DNA of 47,106 nucleotides from Selenomonas sp. (GCA_022773585.1 JALEZZ010000075.1:1-47106), one strand, 5' to 3'. Shown: positions 1-7,978, counted from the stretch's first letter. Translations and numbers: made by a program. Notes: generated by a model from the sequence alone, not told the origin.

Positions 1-34
1 CATCTGGCTTTATCATGTGTTGCATGATAATCTA

Positions 35-58
35 CATTGTTTAGTTTTCAAAGAACAC
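35..58 (-). promoter_or_regulatory. rRNA leader boxA-like antitermination element
   Basis: On the minus strand this reads GTGTTCTTTGAAAACTAAAC and onwards, the typical Firmicute boxA-type sequence found in rRNA leaders before 16S and 23S genes. A perfect 7-bp inverted repeat with a 5-nt loop lies just downstream at 11-29 and may belong to a processing stem. With two promoters at 110-264 and no tRNA or rRNA to the right, this is read as the leader of an rRNA operon whose 16S gene lies left of position 1. Confidence 0.75.
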
Positions 59-109
59 CCGCCGTTCGCTCGGCTCTTTTGTGAAGGGCTTTCGTGAATC
101 AGCTTCTAT

Positions 110-138
110 ATGATACCTCAGCGCGTTTGCTTTGTCAA
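110..138 (-). promoter_or_regulatory. rRNA operon promoter P2 (minus strand)
   Basis: On the minus strand a perfect -35 TTGACA (133-138) is followed after 17 nt by TATCAT (110-115). It is the proximal of two tandem promoters in front of the leader boxA. Strong tandem promoters with near-consensus boxes are typical of rRNA operons. Confidence 0.7.
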
Positions 139-235
139 GAACTTTTTTGAAATTCTTTTTTCGAAGTTCACGGCTTCATTGGTTTCATCGTTGTCTGCAG
201 TGCTGTGCTCTCGCTGTCTGCCGCCGACTTGCATT

Positions 236-264
236 ATATTACACGCTTTCGGCGGCGATGTCAA
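236..264 (-). promoter_or_regulatory. rRNA operon promoter P1 (minus strand)
   Basis: On the minus strand TTGACA (259-264) is followed after 17 nt by TAATAT (236-241); an overlapping TATAAT lies at 233-238. It stands about 125 bp upstream of P2 and, like it, reads out of the left end of the window. The stretch 1-309 otherwise holds no gene that I can support. Confidence 0.7.
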
Positions 265-309
265 CAGTTTTTTGAAATTCTTTTTCGCACCCGCGGAAGT
301 CATGCCCTG

Positions 310-1002
310 CTATTTGTCATGACGTGCAGGGGACTCCCCCCGCCCTTCGGGCCCTCCCCCCTCTGAGAGGGGGGCTGACATACCAAAGGAACTCGCAGGT
401 CCAACATACCTTTCATATAGTTGTTTGGTTGAATCAGGTTTCAACAGATTGACATCTTCTGTCTGGGCGAGGCCGCCGAGGGCGGCTTCGACGAAGGCTT
501 TCATGTGATCGGTCATGGCGACGCCGCGCGCCTTTTTGTGCTGCCACCATTCGTATTCGCTCTGGAATGTGAACTGGTCGCGGCCATAGGCTTTGCCGGC
601 AGCGAGGAAGTCGCAGAGCATTTCGACGGCATAAGGGTATGGCATGTCGACAGGATGCGCGCCGTGGTCGAAGTCATCCTGCCATGCTTCATAATGATGG
701 AGATTGCGGCCGTGATGATGAATCCAGGCGTAGCTGAGACCGTGGTTGTACATCTTGCAGAGCCAGATGGGCGAACCGATGCCGTTGTACCAGTGAACGC
801 TCTCCCAGAATTCCATGCGCGAGAATTTTGACCAGTCGTGCTTGATGCCCTGCCACGGGATGCCCGCGATGCAGGCGAAGTGGAAGACCCAGTATTTGTG
901 GCGCAGGATCATCCATGTATGGCCGAGCAGGCGGCGCGGGAAAGACATGCTCCTGTTGCGGCGCAAGGCTTCTTCGGCACGTTGGTGCATCGGATTGACC
1001 AT
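310..1002 (-). CDS. DUF5662 family protein
   Basis: A 230-aa protein rich in His, Trp and Tyr, with the HDWSKFS and EFWESVHWYN motifs and the HHHGRNLHHYE stretch that recall DUF5662, a family without an assigned reaction. The histidine-rich pattern hints at metal binding, but this is inference. I place the start at 1002 because AGGAGGTG lies 8 nt upstream; an in-frame extension to 1080 has no comparable site. The last 20 or so residues are not family-like: they are low-complexity Gly/Pro/Glu/Arg encoded by a palindromic repeat (332-379) that runs into the gene end, so the original C-terminus was probably shorter. No operon partner is visible. Family assignment is from memory of the motif. Confidence 0.7.
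   Translation of the reverse strand: MVNPMHQRAEEALRRNRSMSFPRRLLGHTWMILRHKYWVFHFACIAGIPWQGIKHDWSKFSRMEFWESVHWYNGIGSPIWLCKMYNHGLSYAWIHHHGRNLHHYEAWQDDFDHGAHPVDMPYPYAVEMLCDFLAAGKAYGRDQFTFQSEYEWWQHKKARGVAMTDHMKAFVEAALGGLAQTEDVNLLKPDSTKQLYERYVGPASSFGMSAPLSEGGGPEGRGESPARHDK
332..379 (+). repeat. Bimodular palindromic repeat, copy A
   Basis: A GACTCCCCCC leader is followed by hairpin 1 (GCCC-TTC-GGGC, 342-352) and by hairpin 2 with C-rich and G-rich arms around TCTGAGA. The same leader-hairpin-hairpin plan recurs at six other places in the window. This copy lies inside the 3' end of the DUF5662 frame. Confidence 0.75.
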
Positions 1003-1146
1003 TCGGGAGCCACCTCCTCTCCTTCGCAGATGACAATCGTAAAAATTGTCACACCCTACCTTCGACACTCCCCCTGCCACTCACGTGGCCCTCCCCCCCT
1101 CTGGGATAATGTCATTAAGTTAAGCAGGAACACATCGAATTTGAAA

Positions 1147-1195
1147 GCCTCCCTCTCAGAGGGATGTGCCCGAAGGGCGGAGGGAGTCTCACAAG
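1147..1195 (-). repeat. Bimodular palindromic repeat, copy C (inside the MITE-like element)
   Basis: Read on the minus strand it has the leader CTTGTGAGACTCCCTC, a GCCC-TTC-GGGC hairpin and a CCCTCTGAGAGGG hairpin. It faces copy D head to head across a short centre. Confidence 0.65.
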
Positions 1196-1288
1196 CACGT
1201 CATATGGAATGCATGAGTGTAGCTTATGCGGGCTTCGCAGACTCTTCGATGCCCGCGTAAGATGCAATCGTATATCTCACGCGCCCAT

Positions 1289-1342
1289 CTTGTGAGACTC
1301 CCTCAGTCAGCCATTCGGCTGACAGCTCCCTCTCAGAGGGCG
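1289..1342 (+). repeat. Bimodular palindromic repeat, copy D (inside the MITE-like element)
   Basis: The leader CTTGTGAGACTCCCTC is followed by hairpin 1 (GTCAGC-CATTCG-GCTGAC) and hairpin 2 (CCCTCTCAGAGGG). Its leader is an exact inverted copy of the leader of copy C. Confidence 0.65.
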
Positions 1343-1406
1343 CCAACGCACATCGAATTCCTTAACTTAATGACATTGCCCTCTGGGAGGGGGGCTGCTC
1401 AAAAAG

Positions 1407-2078
1407 TTACTGCCATCCTTGTAAAGTCCAGTAATCTTCAATGCCTTTGACAATCGGATAGAAGATGTCTTCGCCATTCGTGATTCTCGTGAGCTGGTAG
1501 CAGCCGTCGTCCTGCTGCGTAAGCTCGGCTTTGACGGTCAGCTGCGGGACGAGCTTTCCATAGTCGCTGTCGTCGCCCGTGATTTCGATGACCGCGATGG
1601 CCGTGCCGTCTTTTTCCTCGATGCCCGTGACCTTCGCCGTGTAGTGGTCTTCAAATTTGCGGCACTCGTTGGCGAGCCAGTGCGCTTCGCCGTCCGTGCG
1701 CGTAACGGGCGTCTCCTTCGGCTGGAGATAGAAGTTCAGCGTGCGGCCGATGAGGGCGAGATCGCTTTCACGGCGGTCGGCGATGTAGTTTTTCATGAAC
1801 GCCGTGTCATGGCGGAAGAACCAGTCCGCCGGATAAAGCGCATGGAGCTTTTCGATGTCACGTGCGAGGATGGCCGTGCCCTCGTCATAGCTCGCGGCCG
1901 CAAGCCCTTCGGTATCGACATAGCGTGCGAGCGTCTCGGCGTCCTTGTCACGGACGGCCTGCACGATTTTTTCCATGGCGTACTCCGGCGTGCGCTCGGC
2001 ACTTTTCGCATAGGCGTATCCGCCCACGGCGACGAGCACGAGGGCAAAAAGGACTGCAAGGATCTTCTGGGTCTTCAT
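1407..2078 (-). CDS. Membrane-anchored DUF2939-like protein
   Basis: A 223-aa protein with a short basic N-terminus, one hydrophobic segment (about residues 5-23) and a soluble remainder that should lie outside the cytoplasmic membrane. The block TPEYAMEKIVQAVRDKDAE with a following YVD resembles DUF2939 proteins, where such a helix precedes an NTF2-like fold; the function is unknown. The start at 2078 is chosen because GGGGGAG lies 6 nt upstream; an in-frame extension to 2102 includes the ribosome site itself. It is divergent from the MATE gene with 91 bp between the starts. Family assignment is moderate. Confidence 0.6.
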   Translation of the reverse strand: MKTQKILAVLFALVLVAVGGYAYAKSAERTPEYAMEKIVQAVRDKDAETLARYVDTEGLAAASYDEGTAILARDIEKLHALYPADWFFRHDTAFMKNYIADRRESDLALIGRTLNFYLQPKETPVTRTDGEAHWLANECRKFEDHYTAKVTGIEEKDGTAIAVIEITGDDSDYGKLVPQLTVKAELTQQDDGCYQLTRITNGEDIFYPIVKGIEDYWTLQGWQ

Positions 2079-2169
2079 CCGGGTCTCCCCCTTTACAAAC
2101 ACTCTGGGAATGGGCTATGATGGATATAGATAATTATAGTTGATTCTATCACGAAAGGAAAGGTTTATC

Positions 2170-3576
2170 ATGAAAGCAACCCAACACTGTATGACGCCGC
2201 TCGCGCAGAGATTCACGGCGGCCGGCCTATTGCGCTTCGCGGCTCCTTCCATCGGGATGATGCTCGTCATCTCCCTCTATTCCGTCACGGACGGCATCTT
2301 CATCGGCCGCTATGCCGGCGCGTCGGCGCTCGCTGCGTCGAACATCGTCTATCCTGCGATCAACTTCCTCTACGGTCTCGCCATCATGCTCGCGTCCGGC
2401 GGTTCGGCGCTCGTCGCGAAGACGCTCGGCGAGGGCCAGCCGCTGCTCGCGCGGCAGAGGTTTACGTGGATCACGGCGGCGACGCTTTCGATTGGAGTTG
2501 CGTTCGCGCTCTTTTTGTGGGCTTTTTTCAGCCCGGTGCTCGCATTCCTCGGCGCGAGCCCGGAGATGCTGCCGGACTGCCGCGCCTACCTCGGCGTGCT
2601 GCTGCCGTTCTTCCCGATTGCGGCCGTCAGCATCCTCTTTGACACGTTCTGCATCGCGGACGGCCGCGCGGGGCTCGGCTTCCTCGTGGCTGTCGCAAGC
2701 GGCGTGACGAATGCCGCGCTCGACTACCTCTTCCTCGCCCACATGGAACTCGGCATCTTCGGCGCAGGCCTCGCGACGGGGCTCGCCGACCTGCTTGCGG
2801 CCGCGCTCGGCTTCATCTTCTTCCTGCGCTTCAGCCGCACGCTGCGCTTCACGCGGTTCACTGCTGAACTTTCCGTGCTCACGTCGGCCGCTTCGAACGG
2901 CATTTCGGAAATGGTCACGCAGTGCTCCGTCGGCATCACGACATTCCTCTTCAACCTCATCACGTTCGCCTGGGCGGGCGAGGACGGCGTCGCGGCCATC
3001 TGCGTCATCCTCTATGCAGAAATGCTCCTGACGAGCTTCCTCGTCGGCTTCTCGAACGGCGTTGCACCTGTATTCTCCTACCATTACGGTGCGAAGCACG
3101 ATGGCGAGCTGCTGCACCTGCTCCGCTGCGCGCTCACCATCCTCGCCCTCGCGGGCATCGGCGCCTACGCCTCGGCGCAGGTGCTCGCTGAGCCGCTCGT
3201 CGCGCTTTTCCTGCCGCAGGGCGGCAGCGTCGCCGCGCTGACGGAAACGGGCTTCCGCCTGTTCTCGCTGAGCTTCCTGCTCTGCGGCTTCAACCTCTTC
3301 ACCTCGGGCTTCTTTACCGCCCTCTCCGACGGCCGCACCTCGGCGCTCTGCTCGTTTGCGCGCAACCTCGCAGGCATCGTCATCTTCCTCTTGGTGCTGC
3401 CGCACTTCCTCGGCCTCACGGGCGTCTGGCTCGCCGTCCCGGCCGCCGACCTCACGGCCGTCCTGTTCTCCGGCTTCTGCCTGCTCGGCGCAGCGAAGAG
3501 CATGCTCTTCCGCTGCCAGCGGAAATTCCCGAAAGTCTTCCGCAAGTATCGCGAGGCGTATGACAACGTGAACTGA
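2170..3576 (+). CDS. MATE family multidrug/Na+ or H+ antiporter
   Basis: A 468-aa polytopic membrane protein with about twelve predicted transmembrane segments, the usual MATE size. The N-terminal half carries typical MATE features: PSIGMMLVISLYSVTDGIFIG in helix 1, ALAASNIVYP, and GGSALVAKTLGEG in the first cytoplasmic loop. Family members export cationic drugs, dyes or metabolites using a Na+ or H+ gradient; the substrate cannot be predicted. The start at 2170 follows AGGAAAGG; the upstream in-frame ATG at 2140 has no site. It is a single gene closed by a strong bidirectional terminator shared with the convergent rubrerythrin gene. Confidence 0.9.
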   Translation: MKATQHCMTPLAQRFTAAGLLRFAAPSIGMMLVISLYSVTDGIFIGRYAGASALAASNIVYPAINFLYGLAIMLASGGSALVAKTLGEGQPLLARQRFTWITAATLSIGVAFALFLWAFFSPVLAFLGASPEMLPDCRAYLGVLLPFFPIAAVSILFDTFCIADGRAGLGFLVAVASGVTNAALDYLFLAHMELGIFGAGLATGLADLLAAALGFIFFLRFSRTLRFTRFTAELSVLTSAASNGISEMVTQCSVGITTFLFNLITFAWAGEDGVAAICVILYAEMLLTSFLVGFSNGVAPVFSYHYGAKHDGELLHLLRCALTILALAGIGAYASAQVLAEPLVALFLPQGGSVAALTETGFRLFSLSFLLCGFNLFTSGFFTALSDGRTSALCSFARNLAGIVIFLLVLPHFLGLTGVWLAVPAADLTAVLFSGFCLLGAAKSMLFRCQRKFPKVFRKYREAYDNVN

Positions 3577-3614
3577 AAAAAGCTCCCCACCAAAAGCGAT
3601 GGGGAGCTTTTTTC
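3576..3614. terminator. Bidirectional intrinsic terminator between MATE and rubrerythrin genes
   Basis: A perfect stem AAAAAAGCTCCCC / GGGGAGCTTTTTT with a short loop lies between two convergent stops. It gives a U-tract on both strands. Confidence 0.9.
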
Positions 3615-3636
3615 ATGCTCAAAATGCAAAGGATGC

Positions 3637-4170
3637 TCAGTAGTTCTTCGCGACCTTCTGGAAGTACGACTGCGGATGTGCACAGATCGGGCAGACTTCC
3701 GGAGCCTTGTCGGCTTCGCAGACATAGCCGCAGTTCAGGCACTGCCAGATGACTTTCTCGCCCTTCTTGAAGACTTTGTCCTCTTTGACGTTCGCGAGCA
3801 GCAGCTGGTAGCGCTCTTCATGCTCTTTCTCGATGGCAGCGACGCCCTCGAAGAGCTTTGCGATGCGCTCGAAGCCTTCCTCGCGGGCCGTCTTGGCAAA
3901 GCCCGGGTACATGCTCGTCCACTCGTCATGCTCGCCAGCAGCGGCGTCCTTCAGGTTGTCGGCCGTATCGCCGATGCCCTGAACGAGTTTAAACCAGATT
4001 TTGGCATGTTCTTTCTCGTTGTCCGCCGTCTCCTGGAAGATGTTCGAAATCTGGACGAAGCCATCCTTCTTCGCTTTCGAAGCGTAATACGTATACTTAT
4101 TGCGCGCCTGCGACTCACCGGCGAACGCAGCCCAAAGATTCTTTTCCGTCTGGGATCCCTTGAGTTCCAT
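3637..4170 (-). CDS. Rubrerythrin
   Basis: A 177-aa cytoplasmic di-iron protein that reduces hydrogen peroxide in anaerobes. The ferritin-like four-helix part (residues 1-140) has the iron ligands E19, E52-x2-H55 and the second ExxH at E114-x2-H117. The C-terminal rubredoxin domain has CxxC pairs at 144/147 and 160/163. Length and order fit classical rubrerythrin. AAGGAGAG stands just upstream of the ATG. It is monocistronic, with its own promoter (4247-4275) and a shared terminator. Electrons would come from NAD(P)H through a rubredoxin or ferredoxin reductase not seen here. Confidence 0.95.
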   Translation of the reverse strand: MELKGSQTEKNLWAAFAGESQARNKYTYYASKAKKDGFVQISNIFQETADNEKEHAKIWFKLVQGIGDTADNLKDAAAGEHDEWTSMYPGFAKTAREEGFERIAKLFEGVAAIEKEHEERYQLLLANVKEDKVFKKGEKVIWQCLNCGYVCEADKAPEVCPICAHPQSYFQKVAKNY

Positions 4171-4246
4171 GAAAATCTCTCCTTTTCAATCAAACACACA
4201 AATCCTAGAAGCGTTCGGGATTCCTCTCCCTCGCGCTGATGCTTTC

Positions 4247-4275
4247 ATTATAGCATCAACGGATAATAATTACAA
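4247..4275 (-). promoter_or_regulatory. Promoter of the rubrerythrin gene
   Basis: On the minus strand TTGTAA (4270-4275), a 17-nt spacer and a perfect TATAAT (4247-4252) lie about 80 bp upstream of the rubrerythrin start. No other gene on this strand could use it. Confidence 0.6.
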
Positions 4276-4310
4276 ATTAGAGTTTTGTTGTTTTGTGTTT
4301 CACAGTTATT

Positions 4311-5054
4311 TCAGGCAGAATTCCGCAGGGCTTCTGCTTGTTTCTGCCGCTCTTTGCAAAGGTACATCGCATGGTCGGCGGAGCGCACAACGTCATCCAA
4401 GGGCTCGATGCTGCCCGAAGGGCGCGTCGCGCAGCCATGCGCCGATGTGATCCAGTAGCGGAAAGGCAGGCGGCGGCTTTCCTCCAAGAGATCAAGCTCG
4501 ACCTGCTCCCAGGCGTCCGCGATTTCCCGCTGTGTAACATCCTGGAAGATGACGACGAACTCGTCGCCGCCGACGCGCGCCGTCATGGCGTGCTGACCGT
4601 CAAAGACGCGGCTCAGGATGTGCGAGAACGTGATGAGCAGACGGTCGCCCGCCTCATGGCCGAACGTATCGTTGACGTACTTGAAATGATTGAGGTCAGC
4701 GTAGAGAATCGTGATGTCGATGTCACGGCGCGCTTCGAGGCGGCGCAGGAGTTCCTGCATCGCCGTGCGACTGCCGCACGGGCAGAGCGGGTCGGTGTAA
4801 AGGAACGTGTCGGAGCGGCGCCAGCTCTTGAGGATGTGCGCGAACGCAAAGACGAGCAGGATGGCCACGAGCGACAGCGCGAGGATCATGCGCTCGAGCC
4901 AGATGGCCGCGCCGTCGCGCTGGTAGTACGAAATCATCGCGAGCATGAAGAAGAACAGCAGGCCGATCGAGGCCGGCACGGCCGTCAAAAGGCCGCGGTC
5001 GAGGCGTCCGAGGCGCAGATGGACGCCCAGGCCCTGACGAAGCTGTCTCGGCAT
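4311..5054 (-). CDS. Membrane GGDEF protein, putative diguanylate cyclase
   Basis: A 247-aa protein with two hydrophobic segments (about residues 26-43 and 56-75) followed by a single GGDEF domain. The active-site loop is intact (RVGGDEFVV, GGDEF at 162-166) and the substrate region has DLNHFKYVNDTFGHEAGD, so synthesis of cyclic di-GMP from GTP is expected. The usual start of the domain, TDPLTGLxNR, is altered to TDPLCPCGSR. No RxxD inhibitory site is seen five residues before GGDEF, so product inhibition at that site is unlikely. I use the ATG at 5054 behind GAGGAGG; the upstream GTG overlaps the ribosome site. It has no sensor domain beyond the short membrane part. Confidence 0.88.
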   Translation of the reverse strand: MPRQLRQGLGVHLRLGRLDRGLLTAVPASIGLLFFFMLAMISYYQRDGAAIWLERMILALSLVAILLVFAFAHILKSWRRSDTFLYTDPLCPCGSRTAMQELLRRLEARRDIDITILYADLNHFKYVNDTFGHEAGDRLLITFSHILSRVFDGQHAMTARVGGDEFVVIFQDVTQREIADAWEQVELDLLEESRRLPFRYWITSAHGCATRPSGSIEPLDDVVRSADHAMYLCKERQKQAEALRNSA

Positions 5055-5173
5055 GACGTCCACCTCCTCGTTGAAGTTACCGTTTCGTCCTATTTGTTTT
5101 TTATTCTAGTGCTTATTGATTGGTTTGTCTATTACGGATTGTGGATTGTTTTCCATTCCACCCTCCGGCCCCG

Positions 5174-5202
5174 TTGACGCTCTCCCCTAAACATGATAGA
5201 AT
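5174..5202 (+). promoter_or_regulatory. Promoter of the SRP RNA gene
   Basis: TTGACG (5174-5179), a 17-nt spacer and TAGAAT (5197-5202) lie about 27 bp before the SRP RNA 5' stem. Both boxes are near consensus and the distance is right for a stable RNA gene. Confidence 0.75.
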
Positions 5203-5228
5203 GATGTACGTTCCTTTGAAAGGTCGGA

Positions 5229-5339
5229 CCGCAGCGTCCGGGTCTCGCGCAATGGCGCCTCACGAACCACGTCAGGTCCGGAAGGAAGCAGCGTTAAGAG
5301 AGATACGTCATGTGCCGCGAGGGTGCCTGGAGGCTGTGG
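5229..5339 (+). ncRNA. ffs: Signal recognition particle RNA, small bacterial type (4.5S-like)
   Basis: The universally conserved domain IV core is present (GTCAGGTCCGGAAGGAAGCA), followed by the opposite strand with GTGCCGCGAGGGTGCCTGG. The arms pair along their length: CCGCAGC with GCTGTGG at the ends, TCCGGG with CCTGGA, and CTCGCG with CGCGAG near the internal loop. There is no Alu domain, so it is the short form of about 110 nt. It acts with Ffh in co-translational targeting. A promoter and a terminator flank it. Ends are estimated from pairing. Confidence 0.95.
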
Positions 5340-5364
5340 CCCGTCGTTTCAAAGGAGGCAAAGA

Positions 5365-5407
5365 AGCCCGAAGCTTGCAGGCGGTTCCTGCGGCTCCGGG
5401 CTTTTGC
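5365..5407 (+). terminator. Terminator after SRP RNA
   Basis: The outer stem AGCCCG/CGGGCT (5365-5370, 5397-5402) and inner stem GCAGG/CCTGC are followed by TTTTGCTTTT. It also lies just beyond the stop of the convergent dehydrogenase gene. Confidence 0.75.
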
Positions 5408-5423
5408 TTTTGGGATTTCAAGA

Positions 5424-6362
5424 TTACATGACGTTCTGCGGCGTGCCTTTGAGATAGGCCGCGATGTTCTGGAAGGCGATGACGGCGCGCTTCTGGAGCG
5501 CTTCCTTCGTCGCGAATCCGATGTGCGGTGCGAGGAGGATGTTCTTCGCATGGAGCAAGGCGTGGCCCTCCTCCATGGGCGGCTCATGCTCAAAGACGTC
5601 GACAGCAGCACCGGCAAGGCTGCCTTCGTTCAGGGCATCCGCAAGCGCGGCACTTTCGACGACGGGGCCGCGCGCCGTGTTGATGAGGATGGCGGATGCC
5701 TTCATCTTCGCGAGTTCCGAAGCGCCGATGAGACCGCGCGTTGCATCCGTGAGCGGCACGTGCAGCGAGACGATGTCCGAAGCGGCAAGGAGCTCATCGA
5801 GCGTCACGAACGTGACGCCGGGGATGTCTTTCTTGTGGCGGTTATAGGCGAGGACTTTGCATCCAAAGGCTTTCGCAAGTGCCATCGTCTTCTGCCCGAT
5901 GGCGCCAGCGCCGATGACGCCGAACGTCTTGCCTGAGAGTTCGAGCCCGAGGAGTCCCGTGCGGTCCTTGCCGCCGCGCACAGCTTTATCGCAGGCCGCG
6001 AGCTTGCGATAGAGCGCGATAGCCATGCCGATGGCGAGCTCGCTGACCGCCTCGTTCGCGTAACCGGAGCAGTTCGAGACGGTGATGCCCTTTTCATGGC
6101 AGGCATCCATCGCGACATGATCGACGCCCGTGAACGCGACACTGAGGAACTTCACGCTCGGTGCGGCATCAAGCACGGAAGCCGGGAGCGGCGTATTTGC
6201 AAGCATGACGATGTCGGCGCCTTTCGCGCGCGCGGCTTTTTCCGCTGCGTCTGCGGGCTTCGCATTGTGATAGACGAGCTCGCAGCCCGGGGCGTATTCC
6301 GCCTGGAGCTTTTCCGCCTCTTCTTCCGTGATGCCGAGCGGCTCGATGATGGAAATCTTCAT
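5424..6362 (-). CDS. D-2-hydroxyacid dehydrogenase, candidate glyoxylate reductase
   Basis: A 312-aa NAD(P)-dependent D-isomer-specific dehydrogenase of usual family length. The Rossmann motif GAGAIG is at 151-156 and the catalytic triad is R231 (NTARGP), E260 (FEHEPP) and H280 (APHIGF). After the second strand of the nucleotide fold the sequence is YNRHKK, basic where NADH enzymes have Asp, which favours NADPH. Its partner gene is the divergent pucR, only 44 bp away, and the ureide route beyond makes glyoxylate. I therefore infer reduction of glyoxylate to glycolate, which would regenerate oxidised cofactor in an anaerobe. Hydroxypyruvate or another 2-oxoacid remains possible. AAAGGAAC precedes the ATG. 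Confidence 0.8.
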   Translation of the reverse strand: MKISIIEPLGITEEEAEKLQAEYAPGCELVYHNAKPADAAEKAARAKGADIVMLANTPLPASVLDAAPSVKFLSVAFTGVDHVAMDACHEKGITVSNCSGYANEAVSELAIGMAIALYRKLAACDKAVRGGKDRTGLLGLELSGKTFGVIGAGAIGQKTMALAKAFGCKVLAYNRHKKDIPGVTFVTLDELLAASDIVSLHVPLTDATRGLIGASELAKMKASAILINTARGPVVESAALADALNEGSLAGAAVDVFEHEPPMEEGHALLHAKNILLAPHIGFATKEALQKRAVIAFQNIAAYLKGTPQNVM

Positions 6363-6406
6363 AGAAATGTTCCTTTCTGTCTTTTTTCAAAAAAGGTGGG
6401 AGATGT

Positions 6407-7978
6407 ATGCCGACCATCCGCTGGTTCCTGAATGACAGCGGCCTCAGCAATCTGAAGCTGCGCGTCGGGGAAACGCACCTCGATGACAAGATTACGAGCG
6501 TGAATGTCCTCGACAACCCCGATGTCAGCAAATGGTTCAAGCGCGGCGAGCTCATCCTGACGACGGGATTCGTCTTTGCAGGGAGCGAGAAGCTCCAGCG
6601 AAGCATCGTGCGCGATCTCAAGGAGATCGGCTGCGCGGCGCTTGCCGTCAAGATCCGCCGCTTCTTCCACGCCATCCCCGAGGCGCTGCTCGATGAAGCA
6701 AAGCGGCTGGATCTGCCGGTCATCGAACTGCCATTCTTCTATGGATTCTCGGAGATTTCACGCATCGTATTCGACGAGCTCTATCGCGAGGCGCATGCGG
6801 ACGCACGTGCCGAGGATGATTTCCTGCGGCAGATGATGGATCATGTGCTCGCGCATGATGCCATCGAGACGCTGCTGCAGGAGACGGCGGACTTCCTGCG
6901 CCTGCCGCTCGTCCTGACGGATGATGCCGATGCACCTCTCTCCATCGCCGTGCCGAAAGCGGCAGGCGCGATGTCCTTTGACGAAGCGGTCGCGCTGGCA
7001 AAAGAACGTGCAGGAGAACCTGCCGAAGATGCCATCCCGCTGCCAAACCAGCATGGACGCATCTTTTTTCTGCGAAAGAACGGCTCTGACGAACTGGATG
7101 CACCACAGCCAGACGGCGCGCTGCTCGCCCGCATCCTGCAACTCCTGGCGCTCTCGCTGGAGCAGGGCAATGTGACGCGCCTCACGGAGGAGCATCGTTC
7201 GGCGTTCTTCCTGCGCTTCCTCATGGACAAGAAGGATGCTACGGAGGAAGAACTGCGGAATTTCTGCGCGTTCTATGGGTTCGACATCAAGAGTGCATGG
7301 ATCTGCCTGACGTTTTCGCTCGCAGGCTGCAAGACGCGCAAAGCCGAAGTGCGCAAGCTCCTCCAGGAACTCCTGCGCACATACCTCCCCGAGGGGGCAC
7401 GGCCATTTTTCTGCACGAACGAGCAGCTTGCCTGCTGCTACGACCTGTTCCCTGCCCGCTGCCACCGCCTGCGGGCGCTCCACATGGTCATCGCGCAAGC
7501 AGAGCAGACGAGCGCGGAGCTCGCCCGCCAGGGCTTTCCGCCCCTCCCGAGCGGAATCAGTGCCTGCCACGCGGACGTGCGCGACCTCGGACGGGCACTG
7601 ACGGAAAGCCTCACGGCGCTGTCTTCGGGCGAGGCAGAACCGAAGCCGCATTCGTTCCTCCACGAACTGCCACGGCGCCTGCTCTCGCTCGAATCCAAAG
7701 CCTCATCGGAGCTCTGCAGCCATTTTCTCGCGCCGATTGCGGCCTTTGACCGCACGAATCACACGGAGCTTCTGCGGACGCTCCAGATGTATCTTTCGTG
7801 CAACTGCAACGCGAGCCTCGCGGCGAAAGAGCTCTACCTGCACCGCAACACGATGACGAACCGCCTCGAAAAGATCAAGGAGCTCGCCGGCGTCACGCTG
7901 AGTGATGCGCAGGAAAATATGCTGCTTTCGCTCGCCATCCTTGCGCAGGAGCCGTTCACTCGTTCGCCATCGCAATGA
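6407..7978 (+). CDS. PucR family transcriptional regulator
   Basis: A 523-aa regulator. The N-terminal third is the purine catabolism regulatory domain (WFKRGELILTTGF, then AVKIRRFFHAIPEALLDEA and DLPVIELPF). The middle is poorly conserved. The C-terminus carries the PucR-type helix-turn-helix: LQMYLSCNCNASLAAKELYLHRNT and NRLEKIKELAG (about residues 460-500). In Bacillus, PucR activates purine and ureide genes in response to allantoin-type inducers. Here it sits inside the ureide cluster, so the same role is likely. GGTGGGAG lies before the ATG. Its 3' end overlaps the convergent M20 gene by 23 bp. The TGTG-N7-CACA palindromes in the 13.5-13.9 kb intergenic region are candidate targets. Confidence 0.9.
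   Translation: MPTIRWFLNDSGLSNLKLRVGETHLDDKITSVNVLDNPDVSKWFKRGELILTTGFVFAGSEKLQRSIVRDLKEIGCAALAVKIRRFFHAIPEALLDEAKRLDLPVIELPFFYGFSEISRIVFDELYREAHADARAEDDFLRQMMDHVLAHDAIETLLQETADFLRLPLVLTDDADAPLSIAVPKAAGAMSFDEAVALAKERAGEPAEDAIPLPNQHGRIFFLRKNGSDELDAPQPDGALLARILQLLALSLEQGNVTRLTEEHRSAFFLRFLMDKKDATEEELRNFCAFYGFDIKSAWICLTFSLAGCKTRKAEVRKLLQELLRTYLPEGARPFFCTNEQLACCYDLFPARCHRLRALHMVIAQAEQTSAELARQGFPPLPSGISACHADVRDLGRALTESLTALSSGEAEPKPHSFLHELPRRLLSLESKASSELCSHFLAPIAAFDRTNHTELLRTLQMYLSCNCNASLAAKELYLHRNTMTNRLEKIKELAGVTLSDAQENMLLSLAILAQEPFTRSPSQ

Larger units (their letters stand above)
1107..1378. mobile_element. MITE-like insertion with 18-bp terminal inverted repeats and 10-bp target duplication
   Basis: The left end reads TAATGTCATTAAGTTAAG and the right end is the reverse complement of CAATGTCATTAAGTTAAG, so 17 of 18 terminal bases match. 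The element is flanked by CCCTCTGGGA at 1097-1106 and 1379-1388, a 10-bp target duplication. It is 272 bp and encodes no transposase. Inside lie two further palindromic repeat units in opposite orientation (1147-1195 and 1289-1342) and a central stem (CTTATGCGGGC pairing with GCCCGCGTAAG). Non-autonomous movement by an IS transposase encoded elsewhere is inferred. The IS family is not identified. Confidence 0.8.
1057..1396 (+). repeat. Bimodular palindromic repeat, copy B, interrupted by an insertion
   Basis: The unit starts with TACCTTCGACACTCCCC, followed by hairpin 1 GCCAC-TCAC-GTGGC (1076-1089) and the C-rich arm of hairpin 2. It is broken at CCCTCTGGGA (1097-1106) and resumes after the second copy of that decamer (1379-1388) with the G-rich arm. 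Joining the two halves restores a perfect hairpin, which shows that the intervening segment was inserted. Confidence 0.8.

Noticed and set aside
1..60. 16S-23S spacer with a tRNA
   Set aside because: The boxA-like sequence also occurs in such spacers, but two tandem promoters lie directly upstream and no rRNA or tRNA is seen, which fits an operon leader better.
1107..1378. Small coding gene in the repeat patch
   Set aside because: The frames present are explained by palindromic repeats and lack ribosome sites; the termini and target duplication point to an insertion.
2227..3405. 392-aa open frame on the minus strand inside the MATE gene
   Set aside because: Almost pure Glu/Arg/Ala/Asp composition, antisense to a well-formed membrane protein.
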